Shown here: in pieces, positions 1-8,258 of the stretch
Position numbering within the stretch: position 1 is the stretch's first letter
How the letters are laid out: each line of letters opens with the position of its first letter
Assembly: GCA_965262875.1 (NCBI GenBank)
Contig: OZ253569.1
Location: 4,836,001 to 4,900,000, forward strand
Direction of reading: 5' to 3'
Length of the DNA stretch: 64,000 nt
Origin: JBALVT01 sp965262875
GTDB lineage: Bacteria; Pseudomonadota; Gammaproteobacteria; Pseudomonadales; Halieaceae
Translations under genes and position numbers: made by a program
Notes under the pieces: model-generated
Databases searched by the model: none
What the model was told of the DNA's origin: nothing
What the model saw: the letters and a program-made list of their open reading frames with translations, nothing else

Positions 1-1104
1 TAAGGTACAAGACTGCTCAATGTCCCGACGGGTTTCCCGGATACATTCCGCTAGTCTGGAGATGGGAACACAGACATCGGTTGCTATGGCTCTATGGCCG
101 GGTATGTAAGCGGTCGCCGCATAGGCCGCATTGTGCCTAGCCGACCACATTTGGCTGCGCTGTTCCGTATTGGTGGTCCAGTCGAAGGAGCTGCTGTTAA
201 ATTCGCTACAAATCTCACCAAACGCCTGAGCTTGTTCTTCGACACTCGCGTCGCTGCCGTGGAATTCAATAAATAAGGTTGGCTTTTCCTCGAATTCGGT
301 TTTGGAATATCGATTTATAGCTTTGATTTGTGCCTTATCAAGTAATTCAATCCGCGCCATGGGGATATTGCAATGCAGGGTCGCGATGACGGCGTCGACC
401 GCATTGTCAATTGTATCGAAGCATAATGAAGCTGCTGAAATAGCCTCCGGTACGCCATGCAGTTTTACGCAGACCTCTACGATGATGCCCAGGGTTCCCT
501 CTGACCCAACGAAAAGCCCGGTCAAATCATAGCCAGCTGCAGATTTCCGCGCGCGTCCTGCGGTTCGAATAACACGACCGTCGGCGAGCACCACGGTCAA
601 GGAAATAACATTGTCTCTCATGGTGCCGTAGCGGACGGTGTTGGTGCCCGAAGCGCGAGTTGCCGCCATTCCGCCGATCGAGGCGTCTGCTCCAGGATCT
701 ACGCTAAAAAACAATCCCGTTGCCCGCAGGTGGTCATTGAGTTGATTCAGAGTGACGCCTGCCTGGACGGTGCAATCGAAGTCGTCAGTATTCACTTGGG
801 TAATCTTATTCATCTGTGATAAATCGAGGCAAATACCGCCGTGCTCTGCTACAACCTGCCCAGCCATTCCAGTGCCTGTACCATAGGGTATAAGTGGCAC
901 GTGGTATTCATAACAGGTCGCGGCGATATGGCGGACGTCCTCGACACTTTGCGCAAAGCACACTGCATCAGGGGCCATAGATTCATGCCATGACTCATCG
1001 TGTCCATGATGATCGCAGACGGTTACATTGGTCGTGATTCTTTCACCGATTAGCTGCTCGACTTTGGCGATAGCTAACCGCGTGTCTTCCGAAACTTCAT
1101 TCAT
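1..1104 (-). CDS. FAD-linked oxidase, LDHD/GlcD type (C-terminus outside window)
   Basis: The reading frame is open from the ATG at 1102-1104 to the window edge, giving 368 residues of an expected 450-480. The N-terminal half has the FAD_binding_4 pattern, including PYGTGTGMAGQ and a GADASIGGMAATRASGTN stretch. The C-terminal part shows MWSARHNAAYAA and ATDVCVPIS, typical of D-lactate dehydrogenase (cytochrome) and glycolate oxidase GlcD proteins. The family oxidises a 2-hydroxy acid to a 2-oxo acid and passes electrons to the respiratory chain. The gene is divergent from the MFS permease at 1214, with 109 bases between, which suggests that the permease imports its substrate. The substrate cannot be read from the sequence. 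Confidence 0.88.
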   Translation of the reverse strand, partial: MNEVSEDTRLAIAKVEQLIGERITTNVTVCDHHGHDESWHESMAPDAVCFAQSVEDVRHIAATCYEYHVPLIPYGTGTGMAGQVVAEHGGICLDLSQMNKITQVNTDDFDCTVQAGVTLNQLNDHLRATGLFFSVDPGADASIGGMAATRASGTNTVRYGTMRDNVISLTVVLADGRVIRTAGRARKSAAGYDLTGLFVGSEGTLGIIVEVCVKLHGVPEAISAASLCFDTIDNAVDAVIATLHCNIPMARIELLDKAQIKAINRYSKTEFEEKPTLFIEFHGSDASVEEQAQAFGEICSEFNSSSFDWTTNTEQRSQMWSARHNAAYAATAYIPGHRAIATDVCVPISRLAECIRETRRDIEQSCTL

Positions 1105-1213
1105 GGGCTACTCTCCGAAATGTCCCGATCAAAAAAATAACGCTCTACCTGCTCGGTTGCGATGCTATCATATCGCGGTCATGCCCTCACAATCTGGCTT
1201 TGTTGGAGAGTCT

Positions 1214-2500
1214 ATGAGTTCATCACCGCCCGCTACGAATCTTTCGGGAATGTATTCCAAGCCATTCTTTGGCTGGCCAATTATCCTTGCCTGTTTTGTT
1301 GGAATGTTCGGCAATGTGGGCCCGCTTATTTATGCGAGTTTCGGTTTTGTTGTGCAGAGCCTGGAGGCAGAGTTCGGATGGAGTCGTTCGGGTATGACGC
1401 TATCGATATCTTTGCTGACACTGGTAAGTGCGGCTATTCACCCTACCTTTGGAAGTCTCGTAGATCGCTATGGTGTGCGGCGCACCATGCTTCCCTCTTT
1501 GATACTGATGGCGCTGATACTTGTTACAGTGCCCCTTTATTTGAACCAGCTCTGGCAGCTCTGGGTCATCTTCCCTGCGGTGGCGATATTTGGCGCTGCA
1601 AATAATAATTTGTCGTTTATCCGCACTGTATCGGCCTGGTACGACCGCAGGCGAGGTTTGATGATCGGCTTGATCGCTTCCGGTACTGGTGTGGGCCTGG
1701 CTTTCTTACCTAAAATCACTGCGCTGGTGGTTTCCTGGCAGGGCTGGCAGGGCGGTTTCATTTTTTATGGCTCGTACATCTTGTTGATAACGATACCGGT
1801 GATGTATTTTTTCATCCGCGACACTCCACAATCGATGGGTTTACAGGTCGATGGCGAGACAAATGATAAAGCCGTTGCCGTTGAAAATAATGAGTCGGGT
1901 TTATCGCTTAGGGATGCCCTCAAAACGCAGGGGTTCTGGTTATTATTTTTTGCCGTTCTTTTCGCCTCCGCTGCGTTGTGGGGCATAACGAATCAGATGG
2001 CGTTTTTGCTGGCTGACAAAGGTTTCACCGTTATGCAGGCAAGTTCGGTAGTGATGGTGCTGGGTATATCCATGGCTATTGCCCGGCTTGTGGTGGGTTA
2101 TCTTCTGGACAAGGTATTTGCTCCTGTCGCTGGTGCAACAATATTTACCCTTACCGCCATCGGTTTTGCCATTTTGGCCTACGTTGAAACGAGCTGGGCG
2201 CCTTTCGTCGCCGCTGCGCTGATGGGGGCGGGTATTGGAGCAGAAACTGAACTCATGGGGTATATGGCCAGTCGCTATTTTGGCTTGCGCCGCTTCGGTT
2301 CCATCTACGGTCTTATTTTTGTGGGCTTTTTACTGGGTACCAGCGGCGGGCCATACCTGTATGCAAAAACACAGGAGATATTCGGCAGCTATTATCCAGT
2401 GTTAAAAAGCATGATCGTATTGATGCTGATTACCGCTATCTTGTTTGCTTTAATGGGCCGCTATGACCGCTACCACGCGAAATTTACACGGGATGTTTAA
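1214..2500 (+). CDS. MFS permease, monocarboxylate (MCT/OFA-like) type
   Basis: This is a 428-residue inner-membrane protein with about 12 hydrophobic segments. I chose the ATG at 1214 because GGAGAG lies just upstream; a longer frame from 1028 would run through the divergent oxidase promoter. The first segment (FGWPIILACFVGMFGNVGP) and the loop motif GSLVDRYGVRR are typical of the major facilitator superfamily, and the layout resembles the monocarboxylate/oxalate-formate branch. A short-chain organic acid is the likely substrate. It is probably cotranscribed with the SGNH hydrolase 44 bases downstream. Confidence 0.85.
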   Translation: MSSSPPATNLSGMYSKPFFGWPIILACFVGMFGNVGPLIYASFGFVVQSLEAEFGWSRSGMTLSISLLTLVSAAIHPTFGSLVDRYGVRRTMLPSLILMALILVTVPLYLNQLWQLWVIFPAVAIFGAANNNLSFIRTVSAWYDRRRGLMIGLIASGTGVGLAFLPKITALVVSWQGWQGGFIFYGSYILLITIPVMYFFIRDTPQSMGLQVDGETNDKAVAVENNESGLSLRDALKTQGFWLLFFAVLFASAALWGITNQMAFLLADKGFTVMQASSVVMVLGISMAIARLVVGYLLDKVFAPVAGATIFTLTAIGFAILAYVETSWAPFVAAALMGAGIGAETELMGYMASRYFGLRRFGSIYGLIFVGFLLGTSGGPYLYAKTQEIFGSYYPVLKSMIVLMLITAILFALMGRYDRYHAKFTRDV

Positions 2501-2544
2501 GTGGGTACGGTCCGCGGACTCACAGATAGTTAAAGGAGAGGAAT

Positions 2545-3378
2545 GTGCCAGAGCTTTCACAAGATCAGTTTGAGTTTATCTTGCAGTTTATCCACGCAGA
2601 GAAAATGCTCGGCATGTTACCGGTGGTTAATGATAATACGGTAGCGGCGTTGTTCGGTATTACCGCTGAAGAATACCGCGCGGTCCGCGACAAAATTTCC
2701 GATCGCGCGCGCACTGCGGCCGGGGAACTGTTGGACGAACCGGAATTTGCCGCAAAAATTGAATCGCTTCCCATCTCGGCCGAGTATACCGTCGTGGGAG
2801 TGGGTGACAGCTTCACTGATGATGACCAATTCTGGCTGGAAATTTTACGTTTTGTATTGCGGTCCCGTTTCCCACAGTGCAAGTTGAGTATTGTAAATTC
2901 TGGTGTGTCGACGCAAACGAGTACGCATATTGTAGCCCGCGTTCAAGAGGTCATTGCCTTGCAGCCGGATCTCGTGGTTTTCTTTTTCGGAACCAACGAT
3001 GCCCAAAGAATCGATGCCTGCCCGGACAAGACGCTGGTCGGCATTGAGGAGTCGGGCAAAAACTTTGAACTTCTTAACAAGTTGGTCCGGTCTGAAACAG
3101 CGGCAGATGTTATCTGGCTTACCCCCACCGGCATTTTGGAGGAGAGGATTGCGAAGCATTGGATGCTGGGTAATACCGGTAGTTCCTGGGCAAGTGCAGA
3201 TGTGGAAAGGGTAGCTGAGTACATCAGGGCGATTCCCGAGACAATAGTTGATTTAACTCAGGTCTTTGGTGATCCGCCTCGTGGTGAGTTGCTCCTGGAG
3301 GATGGCTTGCATCCTTCTTTGTCAGGCCACAAATTGATTGTCAAAGAACTTGTCGACGTGCTGGCAGCTCAGGACTAG
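2545..3378 (+). CDS. SGNH/GDSL-family hydrolase
   Basis: The protein has 277 residues and starts with GTG at 2545 behind AGGAGAGG; the ATG at 2543 is in another frame. Four SGNH blocks are visible: GDS at residues 87-89 (nucleophile Ser89), the block-II glycine in NSGVS near 118-122, GTND at 149-152, and DGLHPS at 253-258 with catalytic Asp253 and His256. About 80 residues precede the hydrolase core and I recognise no domain in them. There is no signal peptide, so it should be cytoplasmic. The family cleaves esters, thioesters or acetyl groups; the substrate is unknown. Its stop codon abuts that of the convergent gntR-type gene. Confidence 0.85.
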   Translation: MPELSQDQFEFILQFIHAEKMLGMLPVVNDNTVAALFGITAEEYRAVRDKISDRARTAAGELLDEPEFAAKIESLPISAEYTVVGVGDSFTDDDQFWLEILRFVLRSRFPQCKLSIVNSGVSTQTSTHIVARVQEVIALQPDLVVFFFGTNDAQRIDACPDKTLVGIEESGKNFELLNKLVRSETAADVIWLTPTGILEERIAKHWMLGNTGSSWASADVERVAEYIRAIPETIVDLTQVFGDPPRGELLLEDGLHPSLSGHKLIVKELVDVLAAQD

Positions 3379-4064
3379 TTACTTTTCTGAGGTGCCTGGT
3401 TTATTTTTTTTCGCCGCGTTAGCCAATGCGGTATGGGCTGATTTCAGATAAATTTTAATCGCCTTTTTTGCTAGTGCAGGGTCCCTTTTTTCAAGCGCGG
3501 CATAAATTGTTTCCTGTCCTTCAAGAACGATTTTTCTCACCGGCGGTTCTTGCAGCGTGATCATCGCAATATAATTTAGATACTGAAAAAATTGTTCGAG
3601 TACTTTGCGTATCATTGAATTACTGCAGTTTTCGTAGAGCTTGACGCGGAATGCGAAATTTTTAAGTGCAAACTCGCCCGGGTCGTCCGCCTTGTGGGCC
3701 TCCCACTCGGCATCCATGATAGCCCGCAGTTCGGCCAGGTAGTCCGCAGTACACAGTTTGGCCACGCTTTGTATACCAACCGGCTCCAGCAGTGCGCGAA
3801 CCTCGTAGGATTCTTTCACTTCCTTGACGGTGGGCAGAAAAATTCCGTAACCGCCACCCTCACGCGCGCGCAAGCCCCCGACTTGCTGCAGCATGCTCAT
3901 GGCCTCTCTCACGGGAGTTCTCGATACCCCCAGGAATGTCGATAGTTTGCCTCGGTGAGTCGCTCACCAACGGCGATATCGCCAACAAGGATGGCTCTAT
4001 GGATACTTTCATAAACCTGATCCCGCAGCGGTGGTAGTTTGTTCAGTTTAGATAGACTACTCAT
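3379..4064 (-). pseudogene. GntR/FCD-family regulator with a one-base frameshift
   Basis: The frame starting at 4064 reads MSSLSKLNKLPPLRDQVYES, then a GERLTEA winged-helix segment, and stops early near 3910. From about 3945 a second frame continues with STFLGVSRTPVREAM and a full FCD ligand domain to 3379. The family sequence needs one more base in the A run at 3946-3948, so a single A is missing. With it restored the product would be about 229 residues, normal for this family. FCD regulators usually repress catabolic genes and are relieved by a carboxylic acid ligand. A paired GTATAC site lies just upstream. This could be a true mutation or a sequencing error. Confidence 0.82.
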
Positions 4065-4092
4065 GACATTTGGCTATTGTTGCTCTTCAATC

Positions 4093-4105
4093 GTATACGG
4101 TATAC
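4093..4105. promoter_or_regulatory. Putative operator GTATAC-G-GTATAC
   Basis: Two GTATAC hexamers, each a perfect palindrome, are separated by one base. They lie between the divergent gntR-type gene and the EthD-amidase genes. A TATACT at 4101-4106, with TTGCTC sixteen bases upstream, could be a promoter for the EthD gene, so a bound repressor would cover the -10 box. FCD-type GntR regulators commonly bind short palindromes of this kind. The same layout occurs upstream of the TonB receptor at 12481. The assignment is inferred from position and motif only. Confidence 0.5.
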
Positions 4106-4202
4106 TCAAATTCTAGTAAATTCAAATACCTTTACAAGCCCGGGAGTTAAAGTGCTCGCGGGCTGTGCGGATCGTTCTTATCCAGTCCTTGGGATTACAG
4201 CT

Positions 4203-4907
4203 ATGAAAGTCGCGGTTTTTGTCACAATCTGGGCACTCGGAATATCCCCAGCTGATCTCAAGCAATATCACCTGGGTGTGCCTCTTGCCTATCTTAAGGG
4301 TATTCCTGGAGTAGAAATGGTGGAGTACTATTCGCCATACCCGGGAGACCTACCCAAAATGGATGATGTTCCAAGCCCGGTCTCCATCGTCCAGATAGAC
4401 CTTGCTTCGCGCGAACAGGCACAAGCACTAGTGGATGACTCTGATTTTCAAAAGTTATTCGTAGATAGCCCCTATTTTTCGGCCAGTGCCGAGAAGGTGC
4501 GCGTTGAGATTGTTCAACCGGTGCAATATGACATTCCTGGCCACGCTAGTCCACCGTCTCGAACAGCGGCACTTTCATTTGTCGTTCGATACTACGGTCC
4601 GGTAGAAAATCAGGCCGAGTTTGTCGATTTCTATAGCAAACACCATCCACCTCTATTGGCCAAGTTTCCGGATATTCGCAATGTACTTTGCTATCTGCCA
4701 ATGGATCATGAGCAATCGGGTAGCATTGGCGACGACAGCCTGGTCATTGGTAACGAGGTTGTATTCGACGATCTCGATGCACTCAATGCAGCGTTGGCGT
4801 CAGATGCCATGCCGGCGCTAGTCGAGGACAGTAAGAACTTTGCCAAGTATGGTTACAGTACACACCACGCTATGTACAGAGAGGCGGTCTACTCGCATGG
4901 ACAATAA
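4203..4907 (+). CDS. EthD-like protein, probably a tandem dimeric alpha-beta barrel
   Basis: This is a 234-residue protein starting at the ATG at 4203, where the EthD-like homology begins; the frame is open further upstream but that part overlaps the operator region. Each half carries one EthD/ferredoxin-like unit. The first starts MKVAVFVTIW with YHLGVPLAYL, and the second has FVVRYYGP and FVDFYSKHHPPLLAKFP. EthD-type proteins are small catabolic accessory or isomerase-like proteins that usually work as dimers, so a fused pair could form an intramolecular barrel. The gene overlaps the amidase start by 11 bases, which suggests translational coupling. The reaction is unknown. Confidence 0.72.
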   Translation: MKVAVFVTIWALGISPADLKQYHLGVPLAYLKGIPGVEMVEYYSPYPGDLPKMDDVPSPVSIVQIDLASREQAQALVDDSDFQKLFVDSPYFSASAEKVRVEIVQPVQYDIPGHASPPSRTAALSFVVRYYGPVENQAEFVDFYSKHHPPLLAKFPDIRNVLCYLPMDHEQSGSIGDDSLVIGNEVVFDDLDALNAALASDAMPALVEDSKNFAKYGYSTHHAMYREAVYSHGQ

Positions 4908-6306
4908 AACGATGGATTCGGCAGTTGAGTACCTGCGTAAAATGAACTCAGGTGAGATAAGTGCTGTTGAGCTTGTCACAGAGGTTATCGATAGAATTGA
5001 GACCGTTAATCCCGCCTTGAACGCTGTTGCTGCGATGGACAAAGAGCAATCGCTCGCCCAGGCAAAGCAAGCCGATGCAGAGCGAGCTAAAACTGGCCCT
5101 CGGCCGCTTTTAGGCCTGCCCATCACAGTAAAGGATTCTATAGACGTTAAGGGCTTTCGGTGTACCGGCGGTTCCTATGCACGAGAAAACCACTGGCCTG
5201 AAGAAGATGCCTCGGTGGTGGCGCGTTTGCGCAGTGCTGGCGCGATTATCATTGGCAAAACCAATTTACCAGAGTATTCATCTTCCTATGAAACCGACAA
5301 TGCCCTGTTCGGCAGGACCAATAACCCTGCCGATTTAGAGCGTACCCCCGGAGGTTCCACGGGCGGGGAGGCCGCCTTATTGGGGGCCGATGCCACCCTG
5401 GTTGGAATAGGCGTAGATGGCGGCGGCTCAATTCGTGTGCCCAGCCATTACTGCGGGACTGTGGGTATTCGCCCGACGGTGGGTCGTACACCCGATACAG
5501 GCCACTGGCCGGTCACCCGAGACACTGGCTATCGCGACATGATGTGCCTGGGTCCGATGGCACGCTATGTAGAGGACCTGGCACTGCTGCTACCGATAAT
5601 ATCGGGTGCCGATGGTGTAGACCCTTACGCGGTGTCTGTCGACCTTGGTGACCCCAGCTCGGTGGATCTAAAGGGCTTACGAATTGGCTATTACTTTGAC
5701 GACGGTGTAGCAAAAGTAAGCCAAGAGACGGAGCAGGGTATCAAGGCGGCAGCACTGGCGCTGAAAGAAACTGGTGCCGAAGTGGTGGAAATTGAACCCC
5801 AAGACAGCCGGGAGGCGACCATGCTATTTTTTACCATGGTAGGCGCCGACGGGGGAGCGAGTACCTGGCGCGACCTTGAAGGCAGTAACGGACGACATCA
5901 CCACCAGTTTCAGACACTGCTAGACGGTTTCGGTGAATCCCTCAGCGTTACCGATTTCTTCGAGCTGCAGAGGCGTTATTTCGAGATGCGGGCTAATATC
6001 CGACGTTCTGTGGCAGACTACGATGCGATCTTGTGTCCAGTGACCACAGGCCCCGCGCCGCGTCATATGGAACCGCCCCATGGTGTGCCAGGGGGGGATT
6101 ATTTCAAATACGAGGGTTTTAATTACGTACACAGCTACGCCGTAGCGGGTTTGCCATCAACGGTTGTACCGATTGCCGAGCAAGAGGGGATGCCACTGGG
6201 TGTTCAGGTTGTTGCCTCAGCCTACCAGGAGCATGTCTCCCTGGCCGTTGCAGCCAAGCTTGAGTCTATGCTGGGTGGTTTTGTACCGGCAATGGTCAAC
6301 CGCTAA
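4897..6306 (+). CDS. Amidase-signature hydrolase
   Basis: The protein has 469 residues from the ATG at 4897, inside the end of the EthD gene. The Ser-cisSer-Lys triad is visible: Lys79 in PITVKDS, Ser154 in PGGSTGGE and Ser178 in GGGSIRVPS, with the usual 24-residue Ser-Ser spacing. GGSTGG replaces the more common GGSSGG. No gatC or gatB partner is present and the N-terminus is that of a stand-alone amidase. It should hydrolyse a carboxamide or aryl amide in the cytoplasm. Its stop codon overlaps that of the convergent symporter gene at 6303-6306. Confidence 0.85.
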   Translation: MDNKTMDSAVEYLRKMNSGEISAVELVTEVIDRIETVNPALNAVAAMDKEQSLAQAKQADAERAKTGPRPLLGLPITVKDSIDVKGFRCTGGSYARENHWPEEDASVVARLRSAGAIIIGKTNLPEYSSSYETDNALFGRTNNPADLERTPGGSTGGEAALLGADATLVGIGVDGGGSIRVPSHYCGTVGIRPTVGRTPDTGHWPVTRDTGYRDMMCLGPMARYVEDLALLLPIISGADGVDPYAVSVDLGDPSSVDLKGLRIGYYFDDGVAKVSQETEQGIKAAALALKETGAEVVEIEPQDSREATMLFFTMVGADGGASTWRDLEGSNGRHHHQFQTLLDGFGESLSVTDFFELQRRYFEMRANIRRSVADYDAILCPVTTGPAPRHMEPPHGVPGGDYFKYEGFNYVHSYAVAGLPSTVVPIAEQEGMPLGVQVVASAYQEHVSLAVAAKLESMLGGFVPAMVNR

Positions 6307-7949
6307 ATGGCATCGCCTAACTGAGAGTGAAGTAGCTGTGCTTCAAATGCATTTCTTTCTTCATCGGCCCGGCTGCTTTTATCCGTGATTGAAAACCACC
6401 AGGCAAACCCAAAACAAATACTCATCGAAAACAAAGTCGGATAGGCGTAGGGGAAAATGGCGTTGTCGAAGCCGAACACCGGCACCCAAACATTAGGCCC
6501 TAGTACCAACAGGATTACGGCGCTTAACAAACCGGCGTAGCCCCCGGCCAAAGTGCCTCTTGCCGTGATGCCCCCCCAATACATGGACAGTAGCAGTAGC
6601 GGGAAGTTGGTGCTCGCGCCAATCGCTAACGGCAGGGTTGCCAAGACCGCGACATTCTGGCCCTCAAAAATAATAGCTAGAAAAATTCCCAGGGCGCCTA
6701 GTACTACGACCGTAACCCTAGAAATCCACAGTTCCTGAGTTTCAGTGCATTTTTCTTTACTGATTACATTGGAGTACAAATCGTGAGAGATGGTCGCTCC
6801 AGCCGAAAGAGTGATACCTGACACCACAGCTAGAATAGTGGCAAAGGCCACAGCGGAGATAAAGCCCATGAAAACATCACCGCCAATGATCTGGGCCAGA
6901 TGGATAGCCGCCATATTGCTGCCACCGACAATATCAGTGCCACCCAAAGAATAGTTGGCGTTATCGAGCAGGAAGACGACTGCGCCAAGACCAACAACGA
7001 TGACCACAATTTGAAAATAAGCAATCAGGCTAAGGGCGATCACTGCAGACTTCCTCGCCTGGGTGGCGTCGGGTACGGTGAAGAAGCGCATGAGTACATG
7101 TGGCATTGCTGCCGTTCCGCCTATGAAAGCCAGACTGAGTGATACGGTGGAGATGATATCGGTATAAAGCCCTCCGGGTTGCAGCAGTTTCTCACCGGAC
7201 GGATGTACTTCTACGGCTTTGTTGATTAAGGCGCTAATACTAAAATCGAAATTATTGAGTACTCCAATCGCTAACATAGACCCTCCGGCAATCAGCAAAA
7301 CGGCTTTGACAATTTGCACCCAGGTTGTGGCCATCATGCCACCGAAGGTTACGTAGATTGTCATTAGCACGCCGACAACAATCACGCCGTGGGTATAGCT
7401 AAGGCCAAATAGGCTTTCGACCAGCCCGCCTGCCGCAACCATTTGGGCAAGCAAGTAGGGAATCATAATCGTTAAGGCGCAAGTCGCAGCCATAATGCGA
7501 ACGGGCTTTCGTGACAGGCGATAGGATATGGCATCGGCGAAAGTGTATGAGCCCAGATTTCGCAGGCGTTCCGCCACAATTAAGACGACGATCAGCCAAC
7601 TGACAACCAGGCTGATAATAAAGAATAGCGTATCAAAACCTACCACAAATATGAGGCCGACCAGGCCCAGGAAAGAGGCGGCCGACATGGTGTCACCGGC
7701 GATAGCAAAGCCATTCTGTACACCGGTAATCTGGCCACCCGCCAGGTAGAAATCTTCTTTGGTCTTGTTGCGCCTGGCAGCCCAGCTGGTAATGAAGAGC
7801 GTTAAAACAAGGAAACAGACGAAGGTAGCGATAGAAGCGCCATTCGCTTGCCCGGCGGCTTCGGCCGCACTTGCTGTATTCCCGAGCATGTTTGAGCCCA
7901 GAACCAAAGCTGGTTGAGGAAATAGCTTATTCAAGTGACGGCAACTCAT
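6303..7949 (-). CDS. actP: Sodium:solute symporter, ActP (acetate permease) type
   Basis: This is a 548-residue membrane protein of the SSS family. From residue 60 it follows E. coli ActP closely, with DFYLAGGQITGVQNGFAIAG, SAASFLG, AERLRNLGSYTFAD and MRFFTVPDATQARKS. An N-terminal hydrophobic leader is present. The start is uncertain: the ATG at 7949 overlaps the upstream DUF485 gene by 23 bases, lacks a clear ribosome site, and an ATG 20 codons on is possible. ActP imports acetate, glycolate and similar short carboxylates. Pairing with DUF485 is the standard arrangement. Confidence 0.9.
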   Translation of the reverse strand: MSCRHLNKLFPQPALVLGSNMLGNTASAAEAAGQANGASIATFVCFLVLTLFITSWAARRNKTKEDFYLAGGQITGVQNGFAIAGDTMSAASFLGLVGLIFVVGFDTLFFIISLVVSWLIVVLIVAERLRNLGSYTFADAISYRLSRKPVRIMAATCALTIMIPYLLAQMVAAGGLVESLFGLSYTHGVIVVGVLMTIYVTFGGMMATTWVQIVKAVLLIAGGSMLAIGVLNNFDFSISALINKAVEVHPSGEKLLQPGGLYTDIISTVSLSLAFIGGTAAMPHVLMRFFTVPDATQARKSAVIALSLIAYFQIVVIVVGLGAVVFLLDNANYSLGGTDIVGGSNMAAIHLAQIIGGDVFMGFISAVAFATILAVVSGITLSAGATISHDLYSNVISKEKCTETQELWISRVTVVVLGALGIFLAIIFEGQNVAVLATLPLAIGASTNFPLLLLSMYWGGITARGTLAGGYAGLLSAVILLVLGPNVWVPVFGFDNAIFPYAYPTLFSMSICFGFAWWFSITDKSSRADEERNAFEAQLLHSQLGDAI

Positions 7950-8244
7950 TTAGATTAGTTTTTAGGAGCCGGGTTTGTTGCTCCATTCGAATGTTGTAGT
8001 AAACAGCGGAAAAAATAACAGAAACTATAATGAATAGGACTAACCAGGCACCGATATTCAAGGCTGTGCCTGCACTGGGTAGAAACGTTAATACCCCCGG
8101 GCGTAAAATTGCCAGAACGTCAAACACCATGACCAGGCCGATATTAAATACAGCCATTTTCAAGACGAAGGAATTGCGCCAGCTAGCAAAGCTTCGATAG
8201 GCCTTCGAGTTGGCTATTTGCTGTTCTTTTTTGCTCAGCATCAT
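7927..8244 (-). CDS. DUF485 inner-membrane protein (YjcH-like)
   Basis: The protein has 105 residues with two hydrophobic segments, around residues 28-48 and 65-86. This is the size and layout of DUF485 proteins such as E. coli YjcH. It lies directly upstream of, and overlaps, the actP gene, as in the acs-yjcH-actP operon. Its role is not established in the family; a helper function for the symporter is likely. It is 14 bases downstream of the FAD oxidase gene, so the three are probably one transcript. Confidence 0.85.
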   Translation of the reverse strand: MMLSKKEQQIANSKAYRSFASWRNSFVLKMAVFNIGLVMVFDVLAILRPGVLTFLPSAGTALNIGAWLVLFIIVSVIFSAVYYNIRMEQQTRLLKTNLNELPSLE

Positions 8245-8258
8245 TTTCTCAAGGTGGT

